Below, one piece after another: positions 16,848 through 26,863 of a DNA stretch of 46,284 nt; position 1 is the stretch's first letter, and every line of letters starts with the position of its first letter. The translations under genes were made by a program, and so were the position numbers. The notes under the pieces are model-generated. The model was not told the origin of the DNA. It searched no databases and was given only the letters and a program-made list of their open reading frames with translations. Source of the DNA: Roseovarius gahaiensis (GTDB lineage Bacteria > Pseudomonadota > Alphaproteobacteria > Rhodobacterales > Rhodobacteraceae); assembly GCF_011601345.1 (NCBI RefSeq), contig NZ_JAAORB010000022.1:1-46284 (forward strand), written 5' to 3'.

Positions 16848-16865
16848 GTAACAGATTTATGACGG
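16848..16865 (-). promoter_or_regulatory. Pho box upstream of pstS
   Basis: On the minus strand the 18-mer CCGTCATAAATCTGTTAC matches the PhoB consensus CTGTCATAAATCTGTCAC at 16 of 18 positions, with the two 7-bp half-sites in register. It lies 99 bp before the pstS start, between phoR and pstS, and faces pstS. The established role of such a site is PhoB-dependent activation in low phosphate. Confidence 0.88.
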
Positions 16866-16954
16866 ACCGACGGTTTGGCTTAAAATATGGTCAGATTTTG
16901 TTTTTTCTGTCTGGAATGAAGGTCTGGGGCACAAGTGACAGACCATGGCACGCG

Positions 16955-17992
16955 TCAAAGCGGCAGAATCACTCGAAATTCTGCGCCTTCGCCGGGCTGC
17001 GATTCGATCCGCAATCGGCCCCTGTGACGGTTCACGATATGTTTGACGATCGCCAGCCCCAGCCCGGTGCCGCCCTGTTCGCGTGACCGATGCGTGTCGA
17101 TCCGGTAGAAGCGTTCGGTCAGGCGCGGAATATGCAGCGCGTCAATGCCCGGTCCACTGTCGCGCACCGACAGGATGGCGCCCGGCCCGCGCAACTGCGG
17201 GACACGCTCTGTAATGGACAAGGCCAGATCAACCCGCCCGCCCTGCCCGCCATATTTGATGGCGTTTTCGGTCAGGTTGGTCACCACCTGTATCAACTGG
17301 TCGCGGTCACCGGGGATCATCACCGGGGTCTCGGGCAGATCGGTCATCAAAGACACCTCGGCGTTGTCCGCCAACGGGCGCAGACCATGCAGCGCGGTTT
17401 CGATCACGTGCCGCAGATCCACCTGATGGGTGGGGCGGACGCGTTCTTCGGCCTCGACCCGGCTCAGCGACAGCAGATCGCGCACCAGCCGCTCCATGCG
17501 CTGTGCCTCGGCCATCATGATCGTCAAAAACCGTTCGGTCGCAGCCGGGTCGCCCTGTGCCGGGCCTTGCAATGTTTCGATAAATCCCATCAGCGCAGTC
17601 AGCGGCGTGCGCAATTCATGGCTGACATTGGCCACGAAATCGCGCCGCATTTGGCCAGCCTGTTCCAGATGCGTCACATCCTCAAAGCAGACCAGCGCAC
17701 CCTGCCCCAGATCGGTTTCCACCTTGCTGACACTGACGACGAAACTGGTGTCTTGGGCGCCATCGGTGCCCAGATACCGGGTTTTGCGCGGGTTGGCGTC
17801 ACGCAGGGTGCCTTCGATCGCGTCCAGAACCGTGGGTTGGCGCAATGCGGTAATGAAGTGCCGCCCAATGATCTTTTGCCCCAGCAGGGCCAAAGCCTGA
17901 TTGTTGGCCCCCAGAATGCGCTCACCGCGGCCGATAAACACCGATGGCAACGGGATGGCCTGCAACAGGGTTGATATCTTGCCCTCGGTCAT
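16955..17992 (-). CDS. phoR: Phosphate regulon sensor kinase PhoR
   Basis: This histidine kinase phosphorylates PhoB. Order: a PAS-like domain (about 10-105), a dimerisation/phosphoacceptor helix with His125 in [14 protein letters not shown], then the ATPase domain with the N-box [27 protein letters not shown] and [13 protein letters not shown]. No transmembrane segment is apparent in the 345 residues, unlike E. coli PhoR, so sensing is likely through PstSCAB/PhoU. The ATG overlaps the carbonic anhydrase stop (ATGA). The Pho box lies downstream, so basal phoR transcription may come from the yicC-gmk promoter. Confidence 0.94.
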   Translation of the reverse strand: MTEGKISTLLQAIPLPSVFIGRGERILGANNQALALLGQKIIGRHFITALRQPTVLDAIEGTLRDANPRKTRYLGTDGAQDTSFVVSVSKVETDLGQGALVCFEDVTHLEQAGQMRRDFVANVSHELRTPLTALMGFIETLQGPAQGDPAATERFLTIMMAEAQRMERLVRDLLSLSRVEAEERVRPTHQVDLRHVIETALHGLRPLADNAEVSLMTDLPETPVMIPGDRDQLIQVVTNLTENAIKYGGQGGRVDLALSITERVPQLRGPGAILSVRDSGPGIDALHIPRLTERFYRIDTHRSREQGGTGLGLAIVKHIVNRHRGRLRIESQPGEGAEFRVILPL

Positions 17993-18519
17993 GACCCTTG
18001 GATGTCGGTCAACCCGTCCCGAAAACGGCGCATGTTGTGCTGGTAATGCAGCGCCGAGGCGCGCAAGCCTGCGATGGCTGCATCATCCAACTGGCGCACC
18101 ACCTTGCCGGGTGCCCCCATGACAAGGCTACCATCGGGAATTTCCTTACCTTCGGTGATCAGCGCGCCCGCCCCGATCAGGCAATCGCGTCCGATCACGG
18201 CCCCGTTCAGGACCGTGGCGCCCATCCCGATCAAGGAATTTTCGCCGATGGTGCAGCCATGCAGCATCACCTTGTGCCCAATGGTGCAGCCCGCGCCGAT
18301 GATCAGCGGGAAGCCCATATCGGTGTGCATGATACAGTTTTCCTGCACATTGCTGCCCTGCCCGATCACGATTGGCTCGTTGTCACCGCGCAAGGTGCAC
18401 CCGAACCAGACCGAGGCCGCGGTCTCCAAAACAACGCGCCCGATCAAGTTGGCATCGGGTGCAATCCAAGTGTCATCGGCGATCTGTGGCGCGTGGCCGT
18501 CAAGTGCATACAGGGTCAT
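17989..18519 (-). CDS. Gamma-class carbonic anhydrase-like hexapeptide-repeat protein
   Basis: This 176-residue left-handed beta-helix protein of the YrdA/PaaY/CaiE group has repeated hexapeptides ([46 protein letters not shown]). The three zinc-ligand histidines of gamma carbonic anhydrases are present: His65 in IMHTDMG, His82 in IGHKVM and His87 in LHGC. It overlaps gmk upstream and phoR downstream by 4 bp each, so it is translationally coupled to both. Family members hydrate CO2 or act on CoA thioesters; which applies here is open. Confidence 0.9.
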   Translation of the reverse strand: MTLYALDGHAPQIADDTWIAPDANLIGRVVLETAASVWFGCTLRGDNEPIVIGQGSNVQENCIMHTDMGFPLIIGAGCTIGHKVMLHGCTIGENSLIGMGATVLNGAVIGRDCLIGAGALITEGKEIPDGSLVMGAPGKVVRQLDDAAIAGLRASALHYQHNMRRFRDGLTDIQGS

Positions 18520-19157
18520 AGCGTGTCCTCGAATTCTTGATGAAGCTGTTTGACATGGGCGTTCAAACCGGGTTGCTGGATGCGCTTGAGCCGCGCGGCC
18601 TCGACCACGATCTTCAGCCGCTCGAACGTGGCGTCCAGATCGTCGTTGATCAGCACGTAATCATATTCGGCCCAATGGCTGATCTCGTCCCAGCTTTTGC
18701 GCATGCGCTTGGCGATCACCTCGTCGCTGTCTTGCCCGCGGGTCACCAGACGGCGGTGCAATTCCCGGATCGAGGGCGGCAGGATGAAAATAGACAAGGT
18801 ATGCTGCCCAAGCCCCGAGTTCTGAATTTGTTGCGCGCCTTGCCAGTCGATATCGAACAACACGTCGCGGCCTGTGTCGATAGAGCTTTGCACCGGTCCG
18901 CGTGGCGAGCCGTAGAAATTTCCGAACACATGCGCATGTTCCAGCATGTCGCCCTCCGCGACCTGTCGCTGAAACGCGGATTGGGTCATGAAATGATAAT
19001 CCGTTCCGTCCACTTCCCCTTCGCGCGGGGTGCGGGTTGTGGCCGAGACCGAAAACCCCAGTGTCGGATCCCAATCGCGCAACCGCCGCGTCAGCGTGGA
19101 TTTGCCCGCCCCCGAGGGCGAGCTGAGAATGATCAATAGGCCGCGCCGCTCTGTCAT
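18516..19157 (-). CDS. gmk: Guanylate kinase
   Basis: This enzyme phosphorylates GMP to GDP with ATP. The start [20 protein letters not shown] at 19157 puts the P-loop [10 protein letters not shown] at residues 12-21, the family position; a longer open frame upstream has atypical composition and crosses a repeat element, so it is rejected. [20 protein letters not shown] is the GMP-binding segment. The 213-residue length is normal. It is downstream of yicC, a classical pairing, and its stop overlaps the carbonic anhydrase start by ATGA. Confidence 0.96.
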   Translation of the reverse strand: MTERRGLLIILSSPSGAGKSTLTRRLRDWDPTLGFSVSATTRTPREGEVDGTDYHFMTQSAFQRQVAEGDMLEHAHVFGNFYGSPRGPVQSSIDTGRDVLFDIDWQGAQQIQNSGLGQHTLSIFILPPSIRELHRRLVTRGQDSDEVIAKRMRKSWDEISHWAEYDYVLINDDLDATFERLKIVVEAARLKRIQQPGLNAHVKQLHQEFEDTL

Positions 19158-19173
19158 TGGTCTGTCCCTTGTC

Positions 19174-19197
19174 TTCATTGTTCCCGAAATACTCCGG
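19174..19197 (-). repeat. Dispersed 24-nt leader element, copy 1 (before gmk)
   Basis: On the minus strand it has the core GGAGTATTTCGGGAACAA, ending 16 bases before the gmk ATG. It matches copy 2 at 23698-23721 at 23 of 24 positions. A GC hairpin lies immediately upstream. Confidence 0.7.
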
Positions 19198-19202
19198 GGG
19201 GT

Positions 19203-19222
19203 GCGGGGGGCTGGCCCCCCGC
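19203..19222 (-). terminator. GC-rich hairpin between yicC and gmk
   Basis: GCGGGGGG (19203-19210) and CCCCCCGC (19215-19222) form a perfect 8-bp stem with a four-base loop, directly after the yicC stop. No U-tract follows on the minus strand. It may cause partial termination or be part of the dispersed element. Confidence 0.55.
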
Positions 19223-19240
19223 GCGTGCGACGTTGGTCGC

Positions 19241-20131
19241 TTATTCCACGTTTTGAACCTGCTCGCGCATCTGGTCGATCACCGCTTTTAATTCCAGCCC
19301 GACGGCGCTCAGCCCGCTGTCCTGCGCCTTGGAACACAGGGTGTTGGCCTCGCGGTTGAACTCTTGTGTCAGGAAATCCAGTTTGCGCCCCACCGGGCCG
19401 CCTTGTTCCAACAAGGCGTGTGCCGCGATGATATGCGCGCGCAGCCGGTCCAGTTCTTCGGTCACGTCGGATTTCACGGCGATCACGGCCAATTCCTGCG
19501 CCACACGCTCGGGCGCCACCGCGTCATTATGATCGGTCACGCGGGCCAGTTGGCGGCGCAGCGTGTCGGCCATGCGGGCTTGTCTGGCATTCGCCGCTTG
19601 CGCGGCTTGATCGGTCAGGGCCGCGATCTGCTCAAGCTGGTCCGACAGCACCGCAGCCAGCGCCGCGCCTTCGCCTTGGCGCATCTTTAGAAAGCTGTTC
19701 AGCACCGGCTCCAAATCTTGCAACAACGCGTCGCGCAGGCCGGTGGTGTCCTGCACCGCGCTTGTGGTGTCCAAGACACCGCGTAGCGCCAGCAGATCAG
19801 CGGCGGTCGCGGGCGCAAGCGTCACGCCGGTTTCCATCGCGCGGGCCTCGACCTGCGCCATGGCCGACAGGATATCTTCAAGCGTCGCCGTATTGAGGGT
19901 TAATTGCCCTGTGCGATCTTCGCTTTGAACGCGCAGCGACAGGTTGACATTGCCGCGCGTCATGGCGCTGCCTAGACGCGCCCGGATCGCGGCCTCAAGC
20001 CCGTCGATCCAGTCAGGCACGCGCAGCCGCAGGTCCAGCCCCTTGCCGTTCACGCTGCGCAAATCCCATGTCCAGCCATAGCCCTGACAGGTTCCGGTGG
20101 CCGAGGCGAAGGCCGTCATAGAATAAAGCAC
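19241..20131 (-). CDS. yicC: YicC family endoribonuclease-like protein
   Basis: This protein of about 296 residues starts at GTG 20131 ([11 protein letters not shown]), with AGGGG 8 bases upstream. The SMTAFA N-terminus is the family hallmark; an in-frame ATG at 20119 lacks a well-placed ribosome site. Further conserved segments are [15 protein letters not shown] near the N-terminus and the C-terminal [24 protein letters not shown]. The family has been linked to RNA cleavage and small-RNA turnover in E. coli. It lies upstream of gmk, a conserved pairing. Confidence 0.93.
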   Translation of the reverse strand: MLYSMTAFASATGTCQGYGWTWDLRSVNGKGLDLRLRVPDWIDGLEAAIRARLGSAMTRGNVNLSLRVQSEDRTGQLTLNTATLEDILSAMAQVEARAMETGVTLAPATAADLLALRGVLDTTSAVQDTTGLRDALLQDLEPVLNSFLKMRQGEGAALAAVLSDQLEQIAALTDQAAQAANARQARMADTLRRQLARVTDHNDAVAPERVAQELAVIAVKSDVTEELDRLRAHIIAAHALLEQGGPVGRKLDFLTQEFNREANTLCSKAQDSGLSAVGLELKAVIDQMREQVQNVE

Positions 20132-20363
20132 GCGGTATCCCCTTATGGCTCGGCCAATCCTTTGCACGTCTTGTCCTAGCCAACCGGCCTTGTGGTGGCA
20201 AGTGTTGCCACGACGCGCGATTGGTCGGACAAGGGTTAACCAATTGCGCAGAATTTTAGACAAAACCCGCCCGAATTGTGGCAGATTATGTCAAGGATGT
20301 GGCGCAGGCGGTGCCATCACTTTCAAAGATGCGTATATGTTAACAAGAGTATCAGGTGAGCCG

Positions 20364-21020
20364 ATGATCAAGGATATGAACACAATTACCGGGTGGGCCG
20401 GTCAAATGCGTGGTTTGCGCGCCCGCGAGATCGAGGCCTTTCGCCGCTATTGGAGCGCGATGCGCAAGGATGGCGATGTGCCGCGCCGTTCGGACATTGA
20501 CCCGCGCGGGATCGAGCCGCTCTTGGCCGAGGCCTTCGTGGCCGAGCGAATCGCTCCCGGTCTGGCGCGCTTACGGATCGCTGGCAACCACCTCACCGAT
20601 CTGATGGGCATGGAAGTGCGAGGGATGCCGCTGAGCAGTTTTCTGTTGCCCGCCGATCGCGACCGGCTGGCCGATCTTCTGGTTGATCTGTTCGACGCGC
20701 CCGCGACCGTCGATTTGCGCTTGACCGCCGAGGCCGGGCGCGGTCAGGCACCATTGGCAGCGCGTATGGTGCTGATGCCGCTGCGCAGCGACCTTGGGGA
20801 TATCTCGCGCTGTTTGGGCTGTTTGGTGACCGACGGGCCCTTGGGCCGCGCGCCGCGCCGGTTTGCGATCACCAGCAGTAAGGTTAGTGTGGTCACCCTG
20901 CGCCAAGATGGGCTGTCGGGCACTGGTTTCACGACACCCAAAGCACCCGCGTCGCGGCCCGACGCGCGGCCACCCTCACGCAGTGAGCGGCCTTATTTGC
21001 GGCTGGTCAAATCCGACTGA
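20364..21020 (+). CDS. PAS-domain protein (DUF1457/PAS_5-like)
   Basis: This 218-residue soluble protein starts at ATG 20364 (MIKDMNTITGW), preceded by AGGTGAG. In-frame ATGs at 20337 and 20376 are alternatives. IEAFRRYWSAMRKDGDVPRRSDIDPRGIE is the opening of the alphaproteobacterial PAS_5 family; RLRIAGNHLTDLMGMEVRGMPLSSFL continues the PAS fold. No kinase, cyclase or DNA-binding output domain is visible, and the C-terminal 40 residues look disordered. It is divergent from yicC. Ligand and partner are unknown. Confidence 0.85.
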   Translation: MIKDMNTITGWAGQMRGLRAREIEAFRRYWSAMRKDGDVPRRSDIDPRGIEPLLAEAFVAERIAPGLARLRIAGNHLTDLMGMEVRGMPLSSFLLPADRDRLADLLVDLFDAPATVDLRLTAEAGRGQAPLAARMVLMPLRSDLGDISRCLGCLVTDGPLGRAPRRFAITSSKVSVVTLRQDGLSGTGFTTPKAPASRPDARPPSRSERPYLRLVKSD

Positions 21021-21038
21021 GGCGGATGTGGTGATATT

Positions 21039-21064
21039 AAAAAGGGGCCGCTTGGCCCCTTTTT
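21039..21064. terminator. Bidirectional Rho-independent terminator
   Basis: AAAAAGGGGCC (21039-21049) pairs perfectly with GGCCCCTTTTT (21054-21064) around a GCTT loop. It sits between the convergent PAS gene and DAHP synthase and has U-tracts on both strands. Confidence 0.92.
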
Positions 21065-21091
21065 ATTTGGCTTGGCCGGGATTGCACCGAA

Positions 21092-22465
21092 TCAGACCGC
21101 TTGTGCGGCCTGACGGCTATTGCGCAAGTTTGACAGCTCTTCCGCCACCAGAAAGGCCAGTTCAAGCGACTGGCTGGCATTGAGGCGCGGATCGCAGGCC
21201 GTGTGGTAGCGATCGGACAGGTTTTCATCACTCAGCGCACGCATACCGCCGGTGCATTCGGTGACGTCTTGTCCGGTCATCTCGAAATGCACACCGCCGG
21301 GTGTGGTGCCTTCGGCGCGGTGGATGGCAAAGAACTCCTGCACTTCGCGCAGCACCGATTCAAACGGCCGGGTTTTATAACCGGTGGCCGATTTGATCGT
21401 GTTGCCATGCATCGGATCACAGACCCAAACCACATTCGCACCCTCGGATTCGACGGTGCGGATCAAGCGCGGCAGGTGATCGCCCACTTTGCCCGCCCCG
21501 AACCGGGCGATCAGCGTCAGGCGCCCTGCCTCGTTTTCGGGGTTCAACGTGGCCATCAGGCGTTTGAGGTCATCGGTTTCCATCGTCGGCCCGCATTTCA
21601 GGCCAATGGGGTTCATCACGCCGCGGGCAAATTCCACATGCGCGCCGTCAGGTTGGCGGGTGCGATCCCCGATCCAGACCATGTGACCCGAACCTGCCAA
21701 CCATTTGCCAGAGGTGGAATCAAGCCGCGTCAGCGCCTCTTCGTATTCCAAAAGCAACGCTTCGTGGCTGGTATAAAAATCGACGCTGCCCAGTTCATGC
21801 TGGGTTTCAGCCGTCATGCCAGCGGCGGCCATGAAATCCAGCGTATCCTGAATTCGGCTGGCCATTTCGCGGTATTTGGCGGCCTTTTCATCATCGGTGA
21901 AGCCAAGCGTCCACGAGTGCACACGATTGATATCGGCAAAACCGCCGGTGGAGAACGCGCGCAACAGGTTCAGCGTGGCGGCGGCCTGCGTGTAGGCTTG
22001 CAGCATCTTGGAGGGATCGGGACTGCGTGCCTCGGGTGTGAAGGCCAATTCGTTGATGATGTCACCGCGGTAGCTGGGCAGTTCCTGCCCATTGACGGTT
22101 TCGGTGGGTGCACTGCGCGGTTTGGCAAACTGGCCCGCCATGCGGCCCACCTTCACCACGGGCACCTTGGCCCCGTAGGTCAGCACCATCGCCATCTGCA
22201 GCATGACCTTGAACGTGTCGCGGATTGCATCGGCTGAAAACTGCTCAAAGCTTTCCGCACAATCCCCGCCTTGCAGCAAGAACGCTTCGCCGCGCGACGC
22301 GGCCCCTAGTTCACGCTTGAGTCTGCGCGCCTCACCGGCAAACACCAGCGGCGGATACTGCGACAGACGGGCCTCGACCTCGGCCAAGGCGGCGGGATCG
22401 GTATAGTCCGGCATCTGGACCCGCGGTTTGGCGCGCCAGTCGGATTTTTGCCATGTCGTCGTCAT
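21092..22465 (-). CDS. Class II 3-deoxy-7-phosphoheptulonate (DAHP) synthase
   Basis: This enzyme condenses phosphoenolpyruvate with erythrose-4-phosphate, the first shikimate step. The 457-residue length and motifs are those of the plant-type class II family, not the AroF/G/H class [13 protein letters not shown] with metal-ligand Cys69, [25 protein letters not shown] with the catalytic KCGP, and [12 protein letters not shown] with a metal-binding His. It is monocistronic, converging on the PAS gene and divergent from a GlxA-type regulator across 175 bp. I see no obvious attenuator upstream. Confidence 0.96.
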   Translation of the reverse strand: MTTTWQKSDWRAKPRVQMPDYTDPAALAEVEARLSQYPPLVFAGEARRLKRELGAASRGEAFLLQGGDCAESFEQFSADAIRDTFKVMLQMAMVLTYGAKVPVVKVGRMAGQFAKPRSAPTETVNGQELPSYRGDIINELAFTPEARSPDPSKMLQAYTQAAATLNLLRAFSTGGFADINRVHSWTLGFTDDEKAAKYREMASRIQDTLDFMAAAGMTAETQHELGSVDFYTSHEALLLEYEEALTRLDSTSGKWLAGSGHMVWIGDRTRQPDGAHVEFARGVMNPIGLKCGPTMETDDLKRLMATLNPENEAGRLTLIARFGAGKVGDHLPRLIRTVESEGANVVWVCDPMHGNTIKSATGYKTRPFESVLREVQEFFAIHRAEGTTPGGVHFEMTGQDVTECTGGMRALSDENLSDRYHTACDPRLNASQSLELAFLVAEELSNLRNSRQAAQAV

Positions 22466-22640
22466 TATATGTCTCCGGGATATGAGGCTTCGGAACCATT
22501 GCTATACAAAACCGTGGATCGGGACACCATATATGATTTGCGGGACTTGACGCAAAAGCAAGCGTCTGACTTTTGTCAAACGACAGAATCGCGCGTAGTG
22601 TCGCACCACGCGGAACGCGTGCAACGAAAGCCGAACGACC

Positions 22641-23645
22641 ATGAAACCCACCACACCGACAATCGAAATTGATGCCCCGACAACACCGCGCCGGTTCATC
22701 TTTGTTTTGCTTGAAAATTTCACACTGCTGAGTTTTGCCGCCGCGATTGACAGTTTGCGGATCGCCAACCGGATGTCGGATCACGACTTGTACACGTGGA
22801 AACTGGCCGGTGACACCGAAGATCGCCGGATCACCAGTTCGGCGGGGGCGGTGTTTGAACTGGATATGGGGCTGGACGAGTTAAGCCGTGATGACACCAT
22901 CGTGCTCTGCGGTGGTGCGGATGTGCAGCGCGCCACCACCAAGCGATTGTTGAACTGGCTGCGGCGCGAAACCCGTCGCGGGCTGAAGGTGGCGGGCCTG
23001 TGCACAGCGGCCTACAGCTTGGCGCGGGCCGGGCTGCTGGATGGCAAACGCGCCACAACGCATTGGGAAAACCACGACAGTTTCATTGAAGAATTCGACG
23101 AGGTGGAACTGACCAAGTCGGTGTTTGTGGTCGATGGCAACCGGATGAGCACGGCAGGCGGAACATCGTCGATTGATCTGTTTTTGAAACTGATTGCCGA
23201 TGACCACGGTGAAAAACTGGCCAATGCGGTGGCCGATCAGTTGATCTACTCATCCATCCGCACCGATCAGGATACCCAACGGCTGAGCGTGCCCACCCGG
23301 ATCGGCGTCCGGCACCCGAAGCTAAGCCAAGTGATTCAGATGATGGAAGCCAATATCGAAGAGCCGATCAGCCCTTCGGTTCTGGCGAAAGACGTGGGCA
23401 TGTCCACCCGCCAGCTAGAACGGCTGTTTCGCCGTTATCTGAACCGAAGCCCGAAGCGGTATTATATGGAATTGCGCCTGCAAAAAGCCCGCAACTTGTT
23501 GATGCAAACCGATATGACGGTGATCAATGTCGCGCTGGCTTGCGGGTTTGCGTCGCCCTCGCATTTTTCAAAGTGCTACCGGGCGCATTACAACACGACC
23601 CCCTATCGCGAGCGTGGCACCCAATCCAACCGCCTGTCGGTTTGA
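22641..23645 (+). CDS. GlxA-family AraC-type transcriptional regulator
   Basis: A 334-residue regulator. The N-terminal DJ-1/PfpI-like domain (about 18-190) has the nucleophile-elbow-like GLCTAAYSLARAGLLDG with Cys121, as in GATase1-AraC proteins. The C-terminal AraC double helix-turn-helix (about 225-330) includes DVGMSTRQLERLFRRYLN and NVALACGFASPSHFSKCYR. The subgroup includes GbdR, CdhR and ArgR, which respond to glycine betaine, carnitine or arginine. The start MKPTTPTIEI follows an AACGACC stretch without a strong ribosome site. Target genes cannot be told from position. Confidence 0.92.
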   Translation: MKPTTPTIEIDAPTTPRRFIFVLLENFTLLSFAAAIDSLRIANRMSDHDLYTWKLAGDTEDRRITSSAGAVFELDMGLDELSRDDTIVLCGGADVQRATTKRLLNWLRRETRRGLKVAGLCTAAYSLARAGLLDGKRATTHWENHDSFIEEFDEVELTKSVFVVDGNRMSTAGGTSSIDLFLKLIADDHGEKLANAVADQLIYSSIRTDQDTQRLSVPTRIGVRHPKLSQVIQMMEANIEEPISPSVLAKDVGMSTRQLERLFRRYLNRSPKRYYMELRLQKARNLLMQTDMTVINVALACGFASPSHFSKCYRAHYNTTPYRERGTQSNRLSV

Positions 23646-23660
23646 AGGATGTTGCGGTTT

Positions 23661-23693
23661 GGGGGCGCTGCCCCCGTCGCGGCAAGCCGCGAC
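23661..23693 (+). terminator. Tandem hairpins after the GlxA-type regulator
   Basis: GGGGGC (23661-23666) pairs with GCCCCC (23670-23675), and GTCGCGGC (23676-23683) pairs with GCCGCGAC (23686-23693). They lie just after the regulator stop and just before copy 2 of the dispersed element. No U-tract is present. Confidence 0.5.
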
Positions 23694-23697
23694 TCCC

Positions 23698-23721
23698 CCG
23701 GAGTATTTTGGGAACAATGAA
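23698..23721 (+). repeat. Dispersed 24-nt leader element, copy 2
   Basis: Core GGAGTATTTTGGGAACAA on the plus strand, 23 of 24 positions identical to copy 1 at 19174-19197, and like it placed directly after GC hairpins. Here no gene starts after it; the next gene is on the opposite strand. Confidence 0.7.
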
Positions 23722-23738
23722 AGGGGTGCTGAGCGCGG

Positions 23739-24812
23739 TTACTGCGGCGTCATGCGATAGAGCGTGCCTTGGCCGACAGACAGGAACCAGATCGCCCCGT
23801 CGGGGCCTTCGCGGATATCGCGCACGCGCAGCGTGTCAGGCGTGCCGATCTGGGCGACTTCGCGCAGAGGATCGCCGCGAAGCTGAGAGATGTAGTCGAA
23901 TTTCAGGCTGCCGATAAAGATGTCGCCGCGCCAGTCAGGCCAAAGCGCACCGGAATAGATCATCATGCCCGAGGGTGCGATGGAGGGATCCCAATAGAAT
24001 TCGGGTTGTTCCATGCCGGGTTTTGACGTGCCCTCGCCTATTTTCGCGCCCGAATAATGCGTGCCGTAGGAAATCACCGGCCAGCCGTAATTTGCCCCGG
24101 CGGTGATGCGGTTCACCTCGTCCCCGCCGCGCGCGCCGTGTTCAACGGCCCAAAGGTGGCCCGACAGGTCCAAAGCCGCGCCTTGGATATTGCGGTGGCC
24201 GTAGGACCATATTTCGGGTCGGGTGCCTTGGGTTTCGGTAAACGGGTTGTCCGCCGGTGCGCTGCCATCGCGGGTGATCCGCAGAACGGATCCGTTTTCG
24301 CGGCTTAGATCCTGCGCCGAGGGGCGATCGCCCCGGTCGCCTGTGGTGACAAAGAGGTGGCCATCGGGCGCTTCGACCAAACGCGAGCCGAAATGCCGCC
24401 CCCCCGACGAGCCGGGCCGCATGTGCCAGATCACCTGCCAATCGGTCAGGGTTTGCGCATCAGCCGAGAGCTGCGCGCGGGCCACGGCGGTGCCCGCCTG
24501 CCCGCCGGCTTGTGGTAGGGCATGGCTGAAAAACAAGGTGCGGCTGTCGGTGAAATCGCGCGGCACCAGAAGATCCAGCAGACCGCCCTGCCCTTGCGCG
24601 GCGATCGGGCCAAGCCCGCCAATCGGGTGCAGACCGGTGCCATCGTGGCGCAACAGACGACCCGACCGTTCGGTGATCAAGATGCTGCCATCGGGCAGGA
24701 AGCCGAAGGACCAAGGCACGGTCAGCCCGTCAACGACAGGCTCGATTTTCTGTGCGTGCAGCGGCGCGGTAAAAAGCGCCAGCGCGAGCAAGACCGCGAA
24801 CAATCTGAACAT
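23739..24812 (-). CDS. PQQ-dependent sugar dehydrogenase-like protein (Yli I/soluble GDH family)
   Basis: A 357-residue secreted beta-propeller quinoprotein. ATG 24812 gives a signal peptide MFRLFAVLLALALFTAPLHA, cleaved near residue 20. The family pattern follows: VDGLTVPWSFGFLPDGSILITERSGRL, GGRHFGSRLVEAPDGHLFVTTGDRGDR, EIWSYGHRNIQGAALD, VEHGARGGDEVNRI and ANYGWPVISYGTHYSG. E. coli Aas/YliI oxidises aldose sugars in the periplasm with PQQ. No PQQ synthesis gene is in this window. A longer in-frame start at 24878 would hide the signal peptide and is rejected. Confidence 0.92.
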   Translation of the reverse strand: MFRLFAVLLALALFTAPLHAQKIEPVVDGLTVPWSFGFLPDGSILITERSGRLLRHDGTGLHPIGGLGPIAAQGQGGLLDLLVPRDFTDSRTLFFSHALPQAGGQAGTAVARAQLSADAQTLTDWQVIWHMRPGSSGGRHFGSRLVEAPDGHLFVTTGDRGDRPSAQDLSRENGSVLRITRDGSAPADNPFTETQGTRPEIWSYGHRNIQGAALDLSGHLWAVEHGARGGDEVNRITAGANYGWPVISYGTHYSGAKIGEGTSKPGMEQPEFYWDPSIAPSGMMIYSGALWPDWRGDIFIGSLKFDYISQLRGDPLREVAQIGTPDTLRVRDIREGPDGAIWFLSVGQGTLYRMTPQ

Positions 24813-24905
24813 GATACATCCGTTTGGCAAATACCCATACGTCATCCTAGCAGATGGCGCAGGCCGTGTCGTGATCAAGGTCTCAGGTGTCTTGCGCGGT
24901 GTCGG

Positions 24906-26834
24906 TCAGGCGCGTTGCGATCCCAGCCGGGCGATGCCGAGGGTATCGAGCACTTTGGCCTCGATATCGACGGCGTTAAGGCCCGCGACCGAATACATAT
25001 CGTCTGGGCTGGCCTGATCTATGAAGATATCTGGCAGAACCATGGAGCGGTATTTCAACCCGTGATCGAACACGCCATGTTCGGCCAGAAGCTGCGCCAC
25101 ATGGCTGCCAAAGCCGCCAATCGCGCCTTCTTCGATGGTGATCAGCGCCTCGTGATTGGCCGCGAGATCGAGAATCAGCTCAGCGTCCAGAGGTTTGGCA
25201 AACCGCGCATCGGCCACTGTGGGGGTGATCCCACGGGCGCGCAGCCCTTCGGAGGCTTTCATCACCTCGCCCAGCCGGGTGCCAAAGGACAACAGCGCCA
25301 CGCGGCCGCCCGTCTGAATCATGCGGCCTTTGCCAAGCTGCAGCACTTTGCCCTGTGCGGGCATTTCAACGCCTTCACCTTCGCCGCGCGGATAGCGGAA
25401 GGCGATTGGCCCATCATCATGTGCCACGGCGGTGGCGACCATGTGCTTTAATTCCGCCTCATCCGCAGCGGCCATGACGGTAAAGCCCGGTAAGTTGGCC
25501 AGATAAGCCACATCGAAGGCACCGGCATGGGTGGGGCCGTCAGCGCCGACAAGCCCGGCGCGATCAATCGCAAAGCGCACCGGCAGGCGTTGAATGGCCA
25601 CGTCATGCACAACCTGATCGTAGCCGCGTTGCAGAAAGGTGGAATAGAGCGCGCAGAACGGTTTCATCCCACCTGCCGCCAGACCGGCGGCGAAGGTGAC
25701 AGCGTGTTGTTCGGCAATGCCCACATCAAAGCAGCGCGACGGGTAGCGTTTATCGAACAGATCGAGGCCCGTCCCGTCGGGCATGGCGGCGGTGATCGCA
25801 CAAATCTTGTCGTCCTGCCCCGCGTGATCCAAGAGCGCCTCGGCAAAAACGCGGGTGTAGCTGGGTGCGTTCGAAGCGGCTTTCTTCTGCTCACCGGTGG
25901 CGAGGTCAAACTTGGCCGTAGCATGGCCGCCATCGCGGCGCGTTTCCGCCGGGGCGTACCCCTTGCCCTTTTTGGTGATCACGTGAATCAGCGTCGGCCC
26001 GGTGGCCCGCGCCTGTACCGTGCGCAACACCGGCAGCAACTGGTCCATGTCATGGCCGTCGATCGGGCCGATATAGCTAAACCCCAGCTCTTCGAACAAG
26101 GTACCGCCGACGGTCAGGCCCTTAAGCATATCCTTGGCCCGCTTGGCCCCTTCCTGAAACGGTGGCGGCAAAAGCGACACCGCGCCTTTGGCGGCGGCTT
26201 TGAATTCCTGAAACGGTGCCCCGGCATACAGCCGCGACAGGTAAGACGACAGCGCGCCCACCGGCGGCGCGATGGACATTTCATTATCGTTGAGGATGAC
26301 GATCAGTCGTTTCTTCAGGTGGCCCGCGTGATTGAGCGCCTCAAACGCCATGCCTGCCGACATCGCACCGTCACCGATCACCGCGATGGCATCGCCGTGG
26401 CCGGTGGGGCTGGCCCCGCCGAGATCGCGGGCCACGGCAAAACCAAGCGCGGAACTGATCGAGGTGGAGCTATGCGCGGCACCAAATGGATCGTAGGGGG
26501 ATTCGGACCGTTTGGTGAAACCCGACAGCCCACCCTTTTGGCGCAGGGTGCGCATACGGTCGCGCCGTCCAGTCAGGATCTTGTGAGGATAAGACTGGTG
26601 GCTGACATCCCAAATAATCTTGTCGCGTGGGGCCTCGAACACAGCGTGCAGCGCAACGGTCACTTCCACAACGCCCAAGCCCGCGCCCAGATGCCCGCCG
26701 GTTTCGGACACGGCGGCGATGGTTTCAGCGCGCAGTTCATGGGCCAGTTGGGTCAACTGCCCATCAGACAAGGGTTTCAGGTCGGCGGGGCTGTCGATTT
26801 GATCCAACAGCGGTGTTTCGGGACGGGTGGACAT
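24906..26834 (-). CDS. dxs: 1-deoxy-D-xylulose-5-phosphate synthase
   Basis: This thiamine-diphosphate enzyme joins pyruvate and glyceraldehyde-3-P, the entry step of the MEP isoprenoid pathway. ATG 26834 ([13 protein letters not shown]) gives 642 residues. The ThDP motif is [19 protein letters not shown] to LNDNE, at about residues 150-185. [15 protein letters not shown] and the transketolase pyrimidine domain [15 protein letters not shown] are clear. GGAGGG lies upstream. It is 29 bp downstream of ispA, the classical xseB-ispA-dxs order. Confidence 0.97.
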   Translation of the reverse strand: MSTRPETPLLDQIDSPADLKPLSDGQLTQLAHELRAETIAAVSETGGHLGAGLGVVEVTVALHAVFEAPRDKIIWDVSHQSYPHKILTGRRDRMRTLRQKGGLSGFTKRSESPYDPFGAAHSSTSISSALGFAVARDLGGASPTGHGDAIAVIGDGAMSAGMAFEALNHAGHLKKRLIVILNDNEMSIAPPVGALSSYLSRLYAGAPFQEFKAAAKGAVSLLPPPFQEGAKRAKDMLKGLTVGGTLFEELGFSYIGPIDGHDMDQLLPVLRTVQARATGPTLIHVITKKGKGYAPAETRRDGGHATAKFDLATGEQKKAASNAPSYTRVFAEALLDHAGQDDKICAITAAMPDGTGLDLFDKRYPSRCFDVGIAEQHAVTFAAGLAAGGMKPFCALYSTFLQRGYDQVVHDVAIQRLPVRFAIDRAGLVGADGPTHAGAFDVAYLANLPGFTVMAAADEAELKHMVATAVAHDDGPIAFRYPRGEGEGVEMPAQGKVLQLGKGRMIQTGGRVALLSFGTRLGEVMKASEGLRARGITPTVADARFAKPLDAELILDLAANHEALITIEEGAIGGFGSHVAQLLAEHGVFDHGLKYRSMVLPDIFIDQASPDDMYSVAGLNAVDIEAKVLDTLGIARLGSQRA

Positions 26835-26863
26835 AATGGCGTGTGCCCTCCTTGGGGCGATAC

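Noticed and set aside
16955..17992. PhoR as a membrane-anchored sensor
   Set aside because: No stretch of about 20 hydrophobic residues exists before the PAS-like domain, so a soluble form was annotated.
19158..19337. Longer guanylate kinase start adding 60 N-terminal residues
   Set aside because: The extension is Arg/Pro/Gly-rich, is read from the repeat and hairpin, and displaces the P-loop from its family position.
22466..22640. Attenuator or riboswitch before the DAHP synthase
   Set aside because: I found no Trp/Phe/Tyr-rich leader peptide or paired stems in the 175-bp divergent region.
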